A stretch of DNA of 64,000 nucleotides from Spinacia oleracea (taxonomy: Eukaryota > Streptophyta > Magnoliopsida > Caryophyllales > Amaranthaceae): positions 34,041,542 through 34,105,541 of the forward strand of contig NC_079492.1 of assembly GCF_020520425.1 (NCBI RefSeq), read 5' to 3'. Position numbers and translations under genes: made by a program. This document shows, in pieces, positions 42,263 to 54,753 of the stretch (its first letter is position 1; each line of letters opens with the position of its first letter). The notes under the pieces are model-generated. The model searched no databases and had not been told where the DNA came from. It saw only the letters and a program-made list of their open reading frames with translations.

Positions 42263-43018
42263 GTCTCCCACTTGTCCTTAGGGACAAGTGTGCATTTCCT
42301 AATTCCTTTGTCGCTCGATGCTTGCTCTTGAACATAAGGTAAGAGTTGTCATCCTTATTATGTCCAGAGGTGTTCCTCGGTTTCAGAGTTCAACTGATCA
42401 AATAAACAGATAATCATAGCCTATGATTCATCCGAGCACGGCCATACATTTCACAGTTTCTAGCTCTCCGAGTGGCCTTGTACAACTTTTAAGCATCTCA
42501 TCCCGATTTATGGGAGGACAATCCCAATCTTGCGATCTTGAGATTAGACTTCGTTTGATAGGTGATTACCTGAGCGTTGCCTTTATAGCCTCCTTTTACA
42601 GTGCGACGGTTGGTCAACGTCAAAGCAACCAGTTCTCAAACAAGTAATCTCAAATCACTCAGGTATTGAGGATTTAGTGTCTAATAATTTTAATGAAATT
42701 TACTTATGACAGATTTTCATCTCTTACAGTAAAGTTTCATAGGTCTTGTCCGATACTAGTCTTCCCAAAGTAAGTATCTATGCAAATGATTATGACATTG
42801 CCATGTCCACATAGTTCAAGAAACAGAACTACTAGTCATCTTGCATTTTAATCGTCTAACGTTTTCTATGCGTCCAATTTTATAGAAAACTCCGACTAGG
42901 GACCATTTTCAACCTTTGACATTCAAGTTCACTTGATAGACATTTCTTAGTCACAGGACTGGTCCTGACAGTCTATCTTGAATATATCGTCAAATTTGAA
43001 GGGACTCATCATTTAAAT
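42263..43018 (-). other. Element D 3' untranslated region and polypurine tract
   Basis: It matches the A/B/E 3' region from GTCTCCCACTTGTCC up to GAAGGGACTCATCATTTAA. It then leaves the family sequence before the point where pol should end. One position (ACTAGGGACC) agrees with A and B rather than E and F (ACCAGGGACC). Confidence 0.8.
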
Positions 43019-45650
43019 CTGTACTTAGAAACTAAAATACTTATTAGCTTCACTAAAATACATTTCTAATTCCCAATTGCTTGCTTAAATCTGTACTTAG
43101 ATTTTATAAACTAGCTTTTCTTTTCAAGCATTTATTTGGATCCACAAATCCTATGACATACCATGTACATAGTTTCTTCCAACATTTGACTGAGGAAGAT
43201 GTTTTGTCATCCAATTGCCATATGTACCAATATGCAATCATTGCTTGAATTATAGACTTAAGCATTACGATTTTGCATGAGGTTTCAACACAATCCACAT
43301 CGTGAATTTGCTTGTAACCTTTAGCAACTAATCTAGCTTTGTGTGTGAACACAATTTCATGTTTGATGGTTTTTATCCTTAAAACAAACTTGCAACCAAT
43401 AGGTGTGAAACTATTCTTGCAAATCAACAAAATTTCAATTTTGTCATCAAAACATTGAGTATGTTTTATGGCCTCTAACCATTTAAAACATTTGAGTCTA
43501 TATATGGCCTCTAACCATTTTAGGGAATCTGGGTTTCGTCATAGCTTTCTTACAAGTCACAAACTCATTAATCTACATGATAATAGTTTGACTGCAAGTT
43601 GTAGGTTTCTTCACTATCTAATAGAAGAATCGCATAGCTTCAGTGACCTGAACTCCATGATTCTTCACTATTTAATAGAAGAATCTCATAGTTTCAGTGA
43701 CTTGAACTCTATGCCTACTTGGGTATAGAACATCAAACAATAGAATATCAATAGCCACTTGAAAGTCCTTTGAATATTCTGTTCTCCTTGAAGCACTTGG
43801 AAAGTCTTCTAAGAGATGTCTATTCTTTAAAGCCACTTCTAAAGTCTTTAAAGGATAAGTTCGGATTTTCTGAAGCACTTCGAAAAGCCTCCGGAATGTC
43901 TGTTTATGTTTGTTGTTCGCCTCGAAGACTTTCGAGGTCTATTTTCTCCCACTTGTCATTTTGGAAACGAATCTCCAAAAGGACATCATTTCGAGCAAAC
44001 AAACATTATGTTCTCAAAAATTCGTGGTAGAAACAATACCCTTGTGTCTCATTTGAATAAATCACAATGAAACATATATCTATACTTGGGGCCTTAGTTT
44101 GTTGAATAACAAACACTAAGCTCCCACTGAGTTTAGGAACTCTTTAAATATATTATGAAAAGAAATTTTGAAATTACTTTTCAATAGCTTTGACGAATTT
44201 GGTTTAGTTTGGTGGTAGTTGAGCATTTTATTTTAGAAATTATAGGAAAAGTCTTTATGATTCATCATTGATCGAATCAAGTACTAATTGACTTCGATTA
44301 TTCCAACTAAGATATGCCATATCTTATGGACCTAGATTGTGAAATTACAACACACAATCATTGATGATCATATTTGGTCTCAAGTAATCATCAACATGAT
44401 CTAACCTAGATCTTTATGATTTCTTGCCAAGTGGATTTTATACTTCTGAATCTTTGAACTAGTCAAACAGATTCAAACCTATATTCACTCAAATCCATGT
44501 GAAATAATAAAGTCATAAAACCTTTCTTTAACTTTGAACTCTATCGTCTAGGCGTTCTAACAATAGTTCATATTCTTTGTTACTTTCAACAAGTAAGACT
44601 GGCTTGTCTTAAGTTGATCTAGAAATCAACCAACTTTCAAAAGTCCATTAAAATAGAGCTTGTGATTGTTAACTTGTTGACATGGTCTAAGCAACAATGC
44701 CAAAGATTAGTGGAACTCAAATCAAGGGTTTGATTTGAACCTAGTAAAGTTTTTATTGTTAAAGAGTTGTTTGTTTTAATCAAGCATATTGACTCAACCC
44801 GTAATTGACCATTTCACTCAAATAAACAAACAAACATTGTTTTTGTTTTTCTTGAATGTGAGTCTTTCTGTGTTTGAAAAACAGAAATTTAGGTATGCTG
44901 ATTATGGAACAAAATAGCCATTAAGTTCCAGCCTTTGAAAGGACTTAAAACAAACTAGATGACCCTACAACTAATGTAGCATTGCCATGCTTCATTTCCC
45001 ACTTGTAGGCCATTAGTGTAGCCTAGCTTCCATTGTTTGAGTTATTACCGAAGTAAGAACCTCAAGCGGTATATGATACCAAGGAAGTTTGATTCCTAGG
45101 TCACTTCTCTTTAAACATAAACTTATAGGTAGAAACGGAATTGTAAATTCCTGTCATCTGTTCCTTTGTTTTCCTATTTCTTGTACCCTTTCTTATAGTC
45201 TTAAGAATTGAATTCTTTAGTGTTGACTTTTATACTTTGTTAGACATGTCCAATGTCACCAACAAGGTTCTTTACCATTTTAATTTATGTTGAATATTTT
45301 GTTTCAACTAGATGATCTTACCAGAAGCTTCTAAAGTTCTCTAAGTATCGATCTATTCGAATGTCTAGGGACTAGACTCATTCGAGAATTAAATGGAAAA
45401 AAGATTTTAGGTTGTTAACCATTGGTAAAGCTGAGCGTTTAAACTCAATGCTTTATGATCTCAAAACTACATTGTATTTTGAATTCACAAGCACCAATCG
45501 GTTTGCCATTCGACTTTGATGTTCGAAAACAACCATAAAAGTCGCTATAAGAAACGTACATTTTAAATTGCTCACTTTCTCTCATTTCCTTGAATCGTTC
45601 TTGGATTCACTACCAATCGAAGAAATTTACTGTTACCTTTCTAAAAGGAT
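43019..45650 (-). pseudogene. gag-pol: Element D gag-pol remnant, heavily decayed
   Basis: Scattered homology survives in order. An RT start (43430-43104) reads IGCKFVLRIK, HKARLVAKGYKQIHDVDCVET and VMLKSI. A stretch matching the integrase-RT spacer (TCTCCCACTTGTCATTTTGG) lies near 43944. A protease region around 44950-45010 reads ACAACTAATGTAGCATTGCC and CATTTCCCACTTGTAGG on +. Traces of the zinc-knuckle downstream segment lie near 45130-45200. Small tandem duplications (54 bp near 43612/43666, 36 bp near 43470/43506) and many stops break it up. The span is about 1.3 kb shorter than in E and most of Gag, integrase and RNase H is not recognisable. It codes for nothing functional. Confidence 0.75.
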
Positions 45651-45789
45651 TTACCGCAGTGCAAGAATTTAATTATAAACAATAATTAAAACATACATTG
45701 AAGCATGCAAAGTCTAAACATTTATCATGAGTAATAACTTGAAAATTAAAGCAATCATGCAATTTCAACAAGTTATTAGCATTTTATTC

Positions 45790-48484
45790 GAATTTATTGT
45801 TCCGGCAGGTGCGAATAAAATGATTCCAAGATCCTAAAACCATTGAAGAATTAAGCACAGTTTGTCGACTCAATTCTAAAACATTTTAGGTAAGCAAAAG
45901 CCTTTTGCTAATAGTCTAGAAACTACTCTTGGTTGATAGGTACGTCTAAGAACTTATTAGGTAAACCTATCGATTTTGCCACGACATAAAAGGACTCCTT
46001 ACTTATATCGTTGAGTTTCACCAAAACTAACATGTACTCACAATTATTTGTGTACCTTGCCCCTTTAGGACCAATAAGTAACACCTCGCTGAGCGAAAAC
46101 TATTACTAGATTGATGTAAAGGATATCCAAGCAAGTGTATATTTTGGCATGGCACCTTTTAACTCAATTTTTAAGTTTGGAACTTAAGGCTCTTACTATG
46201 TTGGTTAGATTTTAAGTGAACTAAAATCCTTAATCATGCAACATAATCAAGCTTTTGATCTCATGCATTTTAAGACATATTTAAAAGCAATAAATAACTT
46301 AAAACATGCATAAGATAAATGTGATCTAGTATAGCCCGACTTCATCTTGAAGCTTTAACTTCAAAGTCCGTCTTGAAAATCTCCGTGGGAGGCACCATTT
46401 TCTTCAAATAGAATAAGCTATAATTAAAAATAATTACAACTATTTGATGGTACGCAGACCATATTTGAATTGAAAAACAACTTTGGTCCTTTAGACCAAT
46501 TACATTCAAATTAATGGTACGCAGACCATATTTTCTATCCTATTTGGGCCATACTAGTCACTTCATAACCTGCAAAACAGTACATATACAATATATACCA
46601 TTCATCCATTCATTAAAATGAATGGCCCACATAGCTGGTTAGTAAAACACATTATGCATCACATAAACATTTGCATCAATTAATCAAGGGCACAAATAAT
46701 CTACAAATTATTCAGTCCTTATTAATTCTAATCAAGTTGTTTTAACCTTAAGGTTTTGTAGACCTAATCAAGAGTTTATGACTAAAAAGGGCTCCCACTT
46801 AAACCAATAAATTCATATGCTTTACTAATTTTAAACATAAAAATGTATTTCTAGTCTAACCGGAAACATACAAATTTAATTAAAATTTAAAGCTCATATA
46901 AATTTATAATTGAATCCAAAAAGTTTAATTTAATTTCAGTCGTATTTAAATTAATTCATGATTTTAATTTTAGTAAAATAATTAGAATAAATAAAATTTA
47001 TTATAATTACAATATTCAAAAAAATCCAAGAAAATAATTTAAATTATTAATTTTAAAATTAATTAAAATTACGTAAACTGAAAATTTCAAATTAAAATTT
47101 CAAAACGATCTAATCGCAACGCAACAACCCTACGCAACGTACGCCTATGGGCCACACGCACACAGCCATCGCTGGCCATGTGCGCGCTGCCCATGCGCTG
47201 CGTCGCATTGCTGCTGCTGCTTTCCTTGGCAAGGCATCACGCGAGCTGGTGCTCGCTGCGCGCGCCAGCATTCGATGCACGCGAGCCATCGCTCGCTGCG
47301 CTCGCTCGCCAGCGCTCGCTTCATGCGAGCCAGCGCCCGCTGCGCGCGCTCGCCAGCGCTTGCTTTATGCGGGCCATTGCTCGCTGCGCACGCTCGCCAG
47401 CGCTTGCTGCGCGCGCTTGCCATCGCTCGATCCTGCGAGGCATCGACGCTGGGCGTAGCACTCGTGGCACGCGAGCTTGCGCTCGCTGCGCGCGAGGCTT
47501 CGCACGCTTTGCGCGAGGCAATGCGCGCTGTGGCGCAGCTCGCTTGCTGCCCACACGCGACTGCTGTGCCTTGCTTTCGCCCTCGCCCATTCATCCATTG
47601 CTCACAGCCCACGACACAAGGCAGGGCTGCTGCCTTGTGCTCGTGCACCATGGCTTTGCTCATTGCATTCGTGCCGCATGGGCGACGAGCTCCCTTGCTC
47701 GTCGTCACATGCCCGCACTATACAACACCCCTTAAGGGTAACACGTAGCGTCCATTGCTTTGTGCGTGCAAGTTTCATGAGCGAATCGCATAAAATTTAA
47801 AAATTTATATTTAAAATTAATGACAAATTAATAAATAATATTAATTTCATAATTTTAGGGCGAAAAATCGAAAATTTATTATTCAATTGATTTCCGATTA
47901 ACATGGATTCAAGTCTAGGTCATAAAAATTTAAAATTTAACATAAATTTACAATTTTTATGGTGGTTTTTAATCATAGGTATCTAATTAAATTATAATTA
48001 ATTATGAAAATCAAATTAATTCTAAATTATTCTAATTTTCAACAAATTAATCATAATTACAAATTAGATTGCATAATTAACAAGGCTAGGCATTCAAACT
48101 TGTTAAACATATACAGCAGGTCAATCAAAAATTCAAGATTTATCAACAAGAATCGCAAATATTTAATTTAACATCTTAAATTTACGAAATTTTGCATTCG
48201 AAAAACTAAAACCTTCGAAAAGTCATAGTTAGGCTTCGAATTTGAGAATTCTGGGTTCGGCGGAATTTGAAAATTTTAGAATGCCTTTTACATGCGGAAT
48301 TGACACAAAAATCACTCGATTTGGATGAGTAACGAAGAAACTGCCGAAAAACTGCGTACGTATAATTAAATAAACGCAATTTGCAATTAATTAACAATTA
48401 CGAAAATTAATCACCCCTTTTAATTCTTGCAAATTTGTAATATTTAACCATGTTCATGCAATTTAGATTATGAAAATAATAAGA
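45790..48484 (-). other. Element D leader
   Basis: It matches E's leader (54855-57597) almost base for base, including the paired GGTACGCAGACCAT motifs, the GC minisatellite (about 47280-47450), the CGACGAGC/GCTCGTCG hairpin (47683-47704) and ACCCCTTAAGGGT. The array composition of the minisatellite and a ~20-bp segment near 48262 differ. The leader ends at the primer-binding site. Confidence 0.85.
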
Positions 48485-48498
48485 GGCTCGTGATACCA
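48485..48498 (-). promoter_or_regulatory. Element D primer-binding site
   Basis: On the - strand TGGTATCACGAGCC follows LTR2 after one base, with the family's extra C relative to the usual initiator-Met site. Confidence 0.8.
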
Positions 48499-48499
48499 C

Positions 48500-49896
48500 T
48501 GTTAGGTTATGATACATATGACAATTCATAAATCATGCGGAAAAACCATAAAGCCAGGAAAACATATTATTTACACATAATCATTTAGCATAGTTTAGAT
48601 GCATACTCTTTGTTGCGTGCCTTCCCTAGCTGCGCCCGAACCGAACAAGAACAAGTCTTTAGGACTCCAAGTGTCGTCCCTCCGTAGATAGTCCACAGCA
48701 CGTCCGGATCCGCCTTAAGATTGACCAACTAGAATCGCCCTTAAGGTACTATTATTTTCGGCACTTTATAGGCAATTGTGTGACTGAATTTTGCTCTCAA
48801 AAACTCACTTTGAATACTTGAATGCTCGATTTAAATATGTGACCCTAGGCACGTTTTTATAGAGTTATGGAAAAGGATTTGGAATCCTATTAGGATACTA
48901 ATTTATTTAATTATAATCCTACTAGGACTCTAATTAAATAAACTAAATCTTTTCGGATTAGATTTAATCATATGAAAAATCCCGGTAGCTTTAGGATTCG
49001 AGTAGCACACAAACACACACGCACGCACAGCAGCCCACGAGGGGCGCTATGCGCGCGCAGCGCGCAGCCCGCGAGCTCGCAGCCCACTGCCGCAAGCCCA
49101 TACGCTGCCGCAGCCTTGGCGCGCGCTGGGCCTGCCTTGCGGTGGGCCTGGCGCAGCCTTGGCTGGTGCGTTTGTGGCGCGCTGGCTTGCTGGGCGATGG
49201 CCCGGCTTCGTGCTGGGCCTTCGTCTGGCAGGCCTCGTCCGATGCTAATTCGTACGATACGCTTCCGATTAATTTCCCGATTCCGGAATTCATTTCCGAT
49301 ACGAACAATATTCAACATTTCCGATTCCGGAATCAATTTCCGTTTCGAACAAATATTTAATATTTCCGTTTCCGGAATTATTTTCCGATTCCGATAATAT
49401 TTCCGATTCTCACAATATTTCCGTTTCCGGCAATATTTCTGATTCCGGCAATATTTCCATTTCCGATAATATTTTTCGATACGTACCATGTTTCCGTTTC
49501 CGGCAACATCTACGACTTGGATAATATTTATATTTCCGATACGATCCATATTTCCGTTTCCGGCAATATCATCGTTTCCGTAGTATTCATTTCTTGCCTG
49601 TGACGATCTCAGCTCCCACTGAAACCAAGATCCGTCGATTCCGAATATCCATAGATGGAGTATTTAATGCCATTAAATACTTGATCCGTTTACGTACTAT
49701 TTGTGTGACCCTACGGGTTCAGTCAAGAGTAAGCTGTGGATTAATATCATTAATTCCACTTGAACTGAAGCGGCCTCTAGCTAGGCATTCAGCTCACTTG
49801 ATCTCACTGAATTATTAACTTGTTAATTAATACTGAACCGCATTTATTAGACTTAACATAGAATGCATACTTGGACCAAGGGTATTATTTCCTTCA
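48500..49896 (-). repeat. LTR2 (1397 bp), shared: 5' LTR of D and 3' LTR of E
   Basis: Both boundaries are normal family LTR ends. Its low-coordinate side meets a primer-binding site and its high-coordinate side meets a polypurine tract (CTCCCACTTGTCC read on +). It is nearly identical to the 58118-59264 part of LTR3. Confidence 0.92.
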
Positions 49897-50760
49897 GTCT
49901 CCCACTTGTCCTTAGGGACAAGTGTGCATTTCCTAATTCCTTTGTCGCTCGATGCTTGCTCTTGAACATAAGGTAAGAGTTGTCATCCTTATTATGTCCA
50001 GAGGTGTTTCTCGGTTTCAGAGTTCAACTGATCAAATAAACAGATAATCATAGCCTATGATTCATCCGAGCACGGCCATGCATTTCACAGTTTCTAGCTC
50101 TCCGAGTGGCCTTGTATAACTTTTAAGCATCTCATCCCGATTTATGGGAGGACAATCCCAATCTTGTGATATTGAGATTAGACTTCGTTTGATAGGTGAT
50201 TACCTGAGCGTTGCCTTTATAGCCTCCTTTTACGGTGCGACGGTTGGTCAACGTCAAAGCAACCAGTTCTCAAACAAGTAATCTCAAATTACTCAGGTAT
50301 TGAGGATTCAGTGTCTAATAATTTTAATGAAATTTACTTATGACAGATTTTCATCTCTTACAGTAAAGTTTCATAGGTCTTGTTTGATACTAGTCTTCCC
50401 AAAGTAAGTATCTATGCAAATGATTATGACATGGCCATGTCCACATAGTTCAAGAAACAGAACTACTAGTCATCTTGCATTCTAATCGTCTAACGTTTTC
50501 TATGCGTCCAATTTTATAGAAAACTCCGACCAGGGACCTTTTCAACCTTTGACATTCAAGTTCACTTGATAGACATTTCTTAGTCACAGGACTGGTCCTG
50601 ACAGTCTATCTTGAATATATCGTCAAATTGAAGGGACTTATCATTTAATAAACCACAAATTAAATGGAAAAATGAATTCTTTTCATTTATTGTGAATGAT
50701 TAACCAATAATGTTTTACAAAGATTTAAACTCTAAAACTTTAAAACATTAAACAGAGACA
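49897..50760 (-). other. Element E 3' untranslated region and polypurine tract
   Basis: About 864 bp, collinear with A/B. It ends at the 9-bp hairpin and polypurine tract next to LTR2. It shares with F the ACCAGGGACC variant. Confidence 0.85.
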
Positions 50761-53700
50761 TCAAAGCCATTCTCCAATATGCTTGATTCCCATAGCTGCA
50801 GTGTGCGAGTTGTGCTTCGCTTGCGGCAGAGGTTTAGTCAATGGATCTGATATGTTGTCATCAGTTCCAATTTTGCTTATCTCGACTTCTTTTCTTTCAA
50901 CGAACTCTCGTAGAAGGTGAAATCTACGAAGTACATGCTTGACTCTCTGGTGGTGTCTAGGCTCCTTTGCCTGTGCAATAGCTCCGTTATTGTCACAATA
51001 CAGGGCTATTGGTCCTTTAATGGAGGGGACTACACCAAGTTCACCTATGAACTTCCTTAGCCATATAGCTTCCTTTGCTGCTTCATGTGCAGCAATGTAC
51101 TCCGCTTCAGTTGTAGAATCCGCAATGGTGCTTTGTTTAGCACTTTTCCAGCTTACTGCTCCTCCGTTGAGGCAGAAGACAAACCCAGACTGTGATCTGA
51201 AATCATCTTTGTCGGTTTGGAAACTTGCGTCCGTATAGCCTTTAACAATTAATTCATCATCTCCACCAAAGACCAGGAAGTCATCTTTGTGCCTTTTCAG
51301 GTACTTCAGAATGTTCTTGGCAGCAGTCCAATGCGCCTCTCCTGGGTCTGACCGGTATCTGCTCGTAGCACTGAGTGCGTAAGCAACATCCGGGCGTGTA
51401 CATATCATAGCATACATTATTGAACCAATCAATGATGCATATGGAATCCCATTCATTCGTCTACGCTCATCAAGTGTTTTTGGACACTGAGTCTTGCTTA
51501 GAGTCATTCCATGAGACATGGGTAGGTAGCCTCGCTTGGAGTCTGCCATCTTGAACCTATCAAGCACCTTATTGATATAAGTGCTTTGACTAAGTCCAAT
51601 CATCTTTTTAGATCTATCTCTGTAAATCTTGATGCCCAATATGTACTGTGCTTCTCCTAGATCTTTCATCGAAAAACATTTCCCAAGCCAAATCTTGACA
51701 GAGTTCAACATAGGAATGTCATTTCCGATAAGTAATATGTCGTCGACATATAGTACTAGGAAAGCAATTTTGCTCCCACTGACTTTCTTGTATACACAAG
51801 ATTCGTCTGCGTTCTTGATGAAACCAAAGTCACTGACTGCTTCATCAAAACGTATATTCCAGCTCCTGGATGCCTGCTTCAATCCGTAGATTGACTTCTT
51901 TAGCTTACATACCTTTTTAGCATTCTTTGGATCCTCAAAACCTTCAGGCTGTGTCATAAACACAGTTTCTGTTAAAACGCCGTTTAAGAAAGCAGTTTTG
52001 ACATCCATCTGCCATATTTCGTAATCGTAATATGCAGCGATTGCTAACATTATCCGAATAGACTTTAGCATTGCAACTGGTGAAAAGGTTTCATCGTAAT
52101 CCACACCGTGGACTTGCCTGTAACCTTTTGCAACCAATCTAGCTTTGAAAACTTCAAGTTTCCCATCCTTGTCCTTTTTCAGTTTGAAAACCCATTTGCT
52201 TCCAATGGCTTGGTAGCCATCTGGCAAATCGACCAAATCCCATACTTGGTTTTCAGACATGGAGTCTAATTCAGATTGCATGGCTTCTTGCCACTGCTTG
52301 GAGCTAGGGCTCGTCATAGCTTGTTTGTAAGTCGCAGGTTCATCACTTTCAAGTAATAGAACGTCATAGCTCTCGTTCGTCAAAATACCTAAGTACCTTT
52401 CCGGTTGAGATCTATATCTTTGCGATCTACGCGGGGTAACATTTCTAGTTTGACCATGATTCTCACCAGATTCTTCTAAAGATCTCTGAGTTTCATCCTG
52501 AATGTCATCTTGAGCATTCTCTAGAGTTTGTTGTTTGACTCGAATTTCTTCGAGGTCTACTTTTCTCCCACTTGTCATTTTGGAAATGTGATCTTTCTCC
52601 AAAAAGACACCATCTCGAGCAACAAACACCTTGTTCTCAGATGTATTGTAGAAGTAATACCCCTTTGTTTCCTTTGGATAGCCCACAAGGATACATTTGT
52701 CAGATTTTGGATGAAGTTTGTCTGAAATTAATCGTTTGACGTATACTTCACATCCCCAAATCTTAAGAAAAGACACATTTGGAGGCTTTCCAAACCATAA
52801 TTCGTATGGAGTCTTTTCGACAGCTTTAGACGGAGCTCTATTTATAGTGAGTGCAGCTGTATTTAGTGCATGTCCCCAAAATTCTAATGGAAGTTTGGCC
52901 TGACCCATCATTGACCTGACCATGTCTAGCAAGGTTCTGTTCCTCCGTTCCGACACACCGTTCCATTGTGGTGTTCCAGGAGGAGTCAATTCTGATAGAA
53001 TTCCACATTCTTTCAGATGGTCATCAAATTCATAGCTCAGATATTCACCGCCTCTATCAGACCGCAGTGCCTTAATCTTCTTGCTTAATTGATTCTCTAC
53101 TTCACTCTGAAATTCCTTGAATTTGTCAAAGGATTCAGACTTATGCTTCATTAGGTAGACATAACCATACCTACTGAAGTCATCAGTGAAAGTGATAAAG
53201 TAGCTGAAACCACCTCTAGCATTTGTACTCATTGGTCCACATACATCTGTATGGATTAAACCCAATAGTTCATTTGCTCTTTCTCCAACTTTAGAGAAAG
53301 GTTGCTTTGTCATTTTGCCAAGTAAACATGATTCGCATTTACCATAATCCTCTAAGTCAAATGGTTCTAGAATTCCTTCCTTTTGAAGTCTTTCTAAGCG
53401 TTTCAAGTTTATATGGCCTAATCGACAATGCCACAGATAGGTGAGATCTGAATCATCCTTTTTGGCCTTTTTGGTATTTATGTTATATACTTGTTTGTCG
53501 TGATCTAATAAATAAAGTCCATTGACTAATCTAGCAGATCCATAAAACATCTCTTTAAAATAAAACGAACAACTATTGTCTTTTATTAAAAAGGAAAATC
53601 CCTTAGCATCTAATCAAGAAACTGAAATGATGTTTTTTTTTTTAGTAAGACTTGGAACATGGAAACATTCTTCCAGTTCCAAAACTAGCCCGGAGGGCAA

Positions 53701-54753
53701 CGACAAATAGTAAGTTCCTACAGCTAATGCAGCAATCCGTGCTCCATTTCCCACTCGTAGGTCGACTTCACCCTTGCTTAACTTTCTACTTCTTCTTAGT
53801 CCCTGTGGATTGGAACATAAGTGTGAGCCACAACCTGTATCTAATACCCAAGAAGTTGAATTAGCAAGTATACAGTCTATAACGAAAATACCTGAAGATG
53901 GAACGACTGTTCCGTTCTTCTGATCTTCCTTTAGCTTTGGACATTCTCTTTTGTAATGGCCTATTCCATCACAATAAAGACAGCTTGATGTGGACTTGTC
54001 CTGCTTTGATTTAGCATTGCCCTTGGACTTTCCACCTTTCTTGAATGGTCTCCTTCCAGCCTTGAGTAAATCTTTGGCTTCACAGTCCAGTATTATTTCA
54101 GCCTTTCTGACAAGGTGAACAAATTCTGCAACTGTTTCTTCTCTTGGTTCACTTAGGAATAGTTGCTTGAAGCGACCAAACCCACTGTGTAGTGAATTGA
54201 GCAAGATAGAGGCTGCCATCCTTTCGCTTATTGGTGTTCCTAGTAGACTTAGGCGATCAAAGTATGAACGCATAAGATCCACATGGAACCTCAGTGGGAC
54301 TCCTACCCTCTGTTTAGTGCGAAGGAGCTGAACATGTGTTTCTTGGATCTCCATCCTATAACACCTGTTGGAAGAACTAACCTTTAGACCAGACATTGAT
54401 TCAATCAACTCATGGACGTTTAGGTCCCTGTCCTCCGTGCTTCCACGACAGATATCCCTCAGATTCTTGATGAGCGTAAAAGGTTCATAGGCTACAAACC
54501 TTTTAGCCCAATCATCAGGGATATTGTTCAGCATGAGACTCATAACCTTTTTGAGATCCGCATCCCAGGCGTAAAATCTCTCAGGGGTCATGTCTCTGGC
54601 ATAGTAGCTTGGCATGGGATGTGACAGTACATACTCAAGTCCATTGAGTTTGACTATTTCAACTAGCTTAGCTTCCCATTCAAGAAAATTTGCCAGGTTC
54701 AGCTTGACCATAAGCTCAGAACCTATGATGATGTTTTGATTGTTGTTTGCCAT
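50761..54753 (-). pseudogene. gag-pol: Element E gag-pol: one frame interrupted by a single TGA
   Basis: ATG at 54753 starts MANNNQNIIIGSELMVKL. Gag (to about residue 270) is unlike B's: LEYVLSHPMPSYYARDMTPERFYAWDADLKKV..., with zinc knuckle CLYCDGIGHYKREC. From KLKEDQKNGTVVPSSG on, the sequence is almost identical to B. The protease motif LDTGCGS is followed by LTKKKNIISVS (two extra Lys from an A-run expansion). Then comes TGA (53614-53616), where B has TGC (Cys). The frame continues without shift through integrase, RT (YVDDILL) and RNase H to HIGEWL at 50761. Total length is 1330 codons plus stop, the longest intact pol in the window. F has the same TGA and A-run. Without readthrough, only Gag-protease would be made. 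Confidence 0.93.

Larger units (their letters stand above)
40868..49896 (-). mobile_element. Element D: nonautonomous member of the copia array (shares LTR2 with E)
   Basis: The order on the - strand is LTR2, primer-binding site (48498-48485), a leader nearly identical to E's, a decayed 2.7-kb coding remnant, a 3' untranslated region with polypurine tract (42263), and LTR1. LTR2 is bordered by D's primer-binding site on one side and E's polypurine tract on the other, so it serves both elements. Confidence 0.88.
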
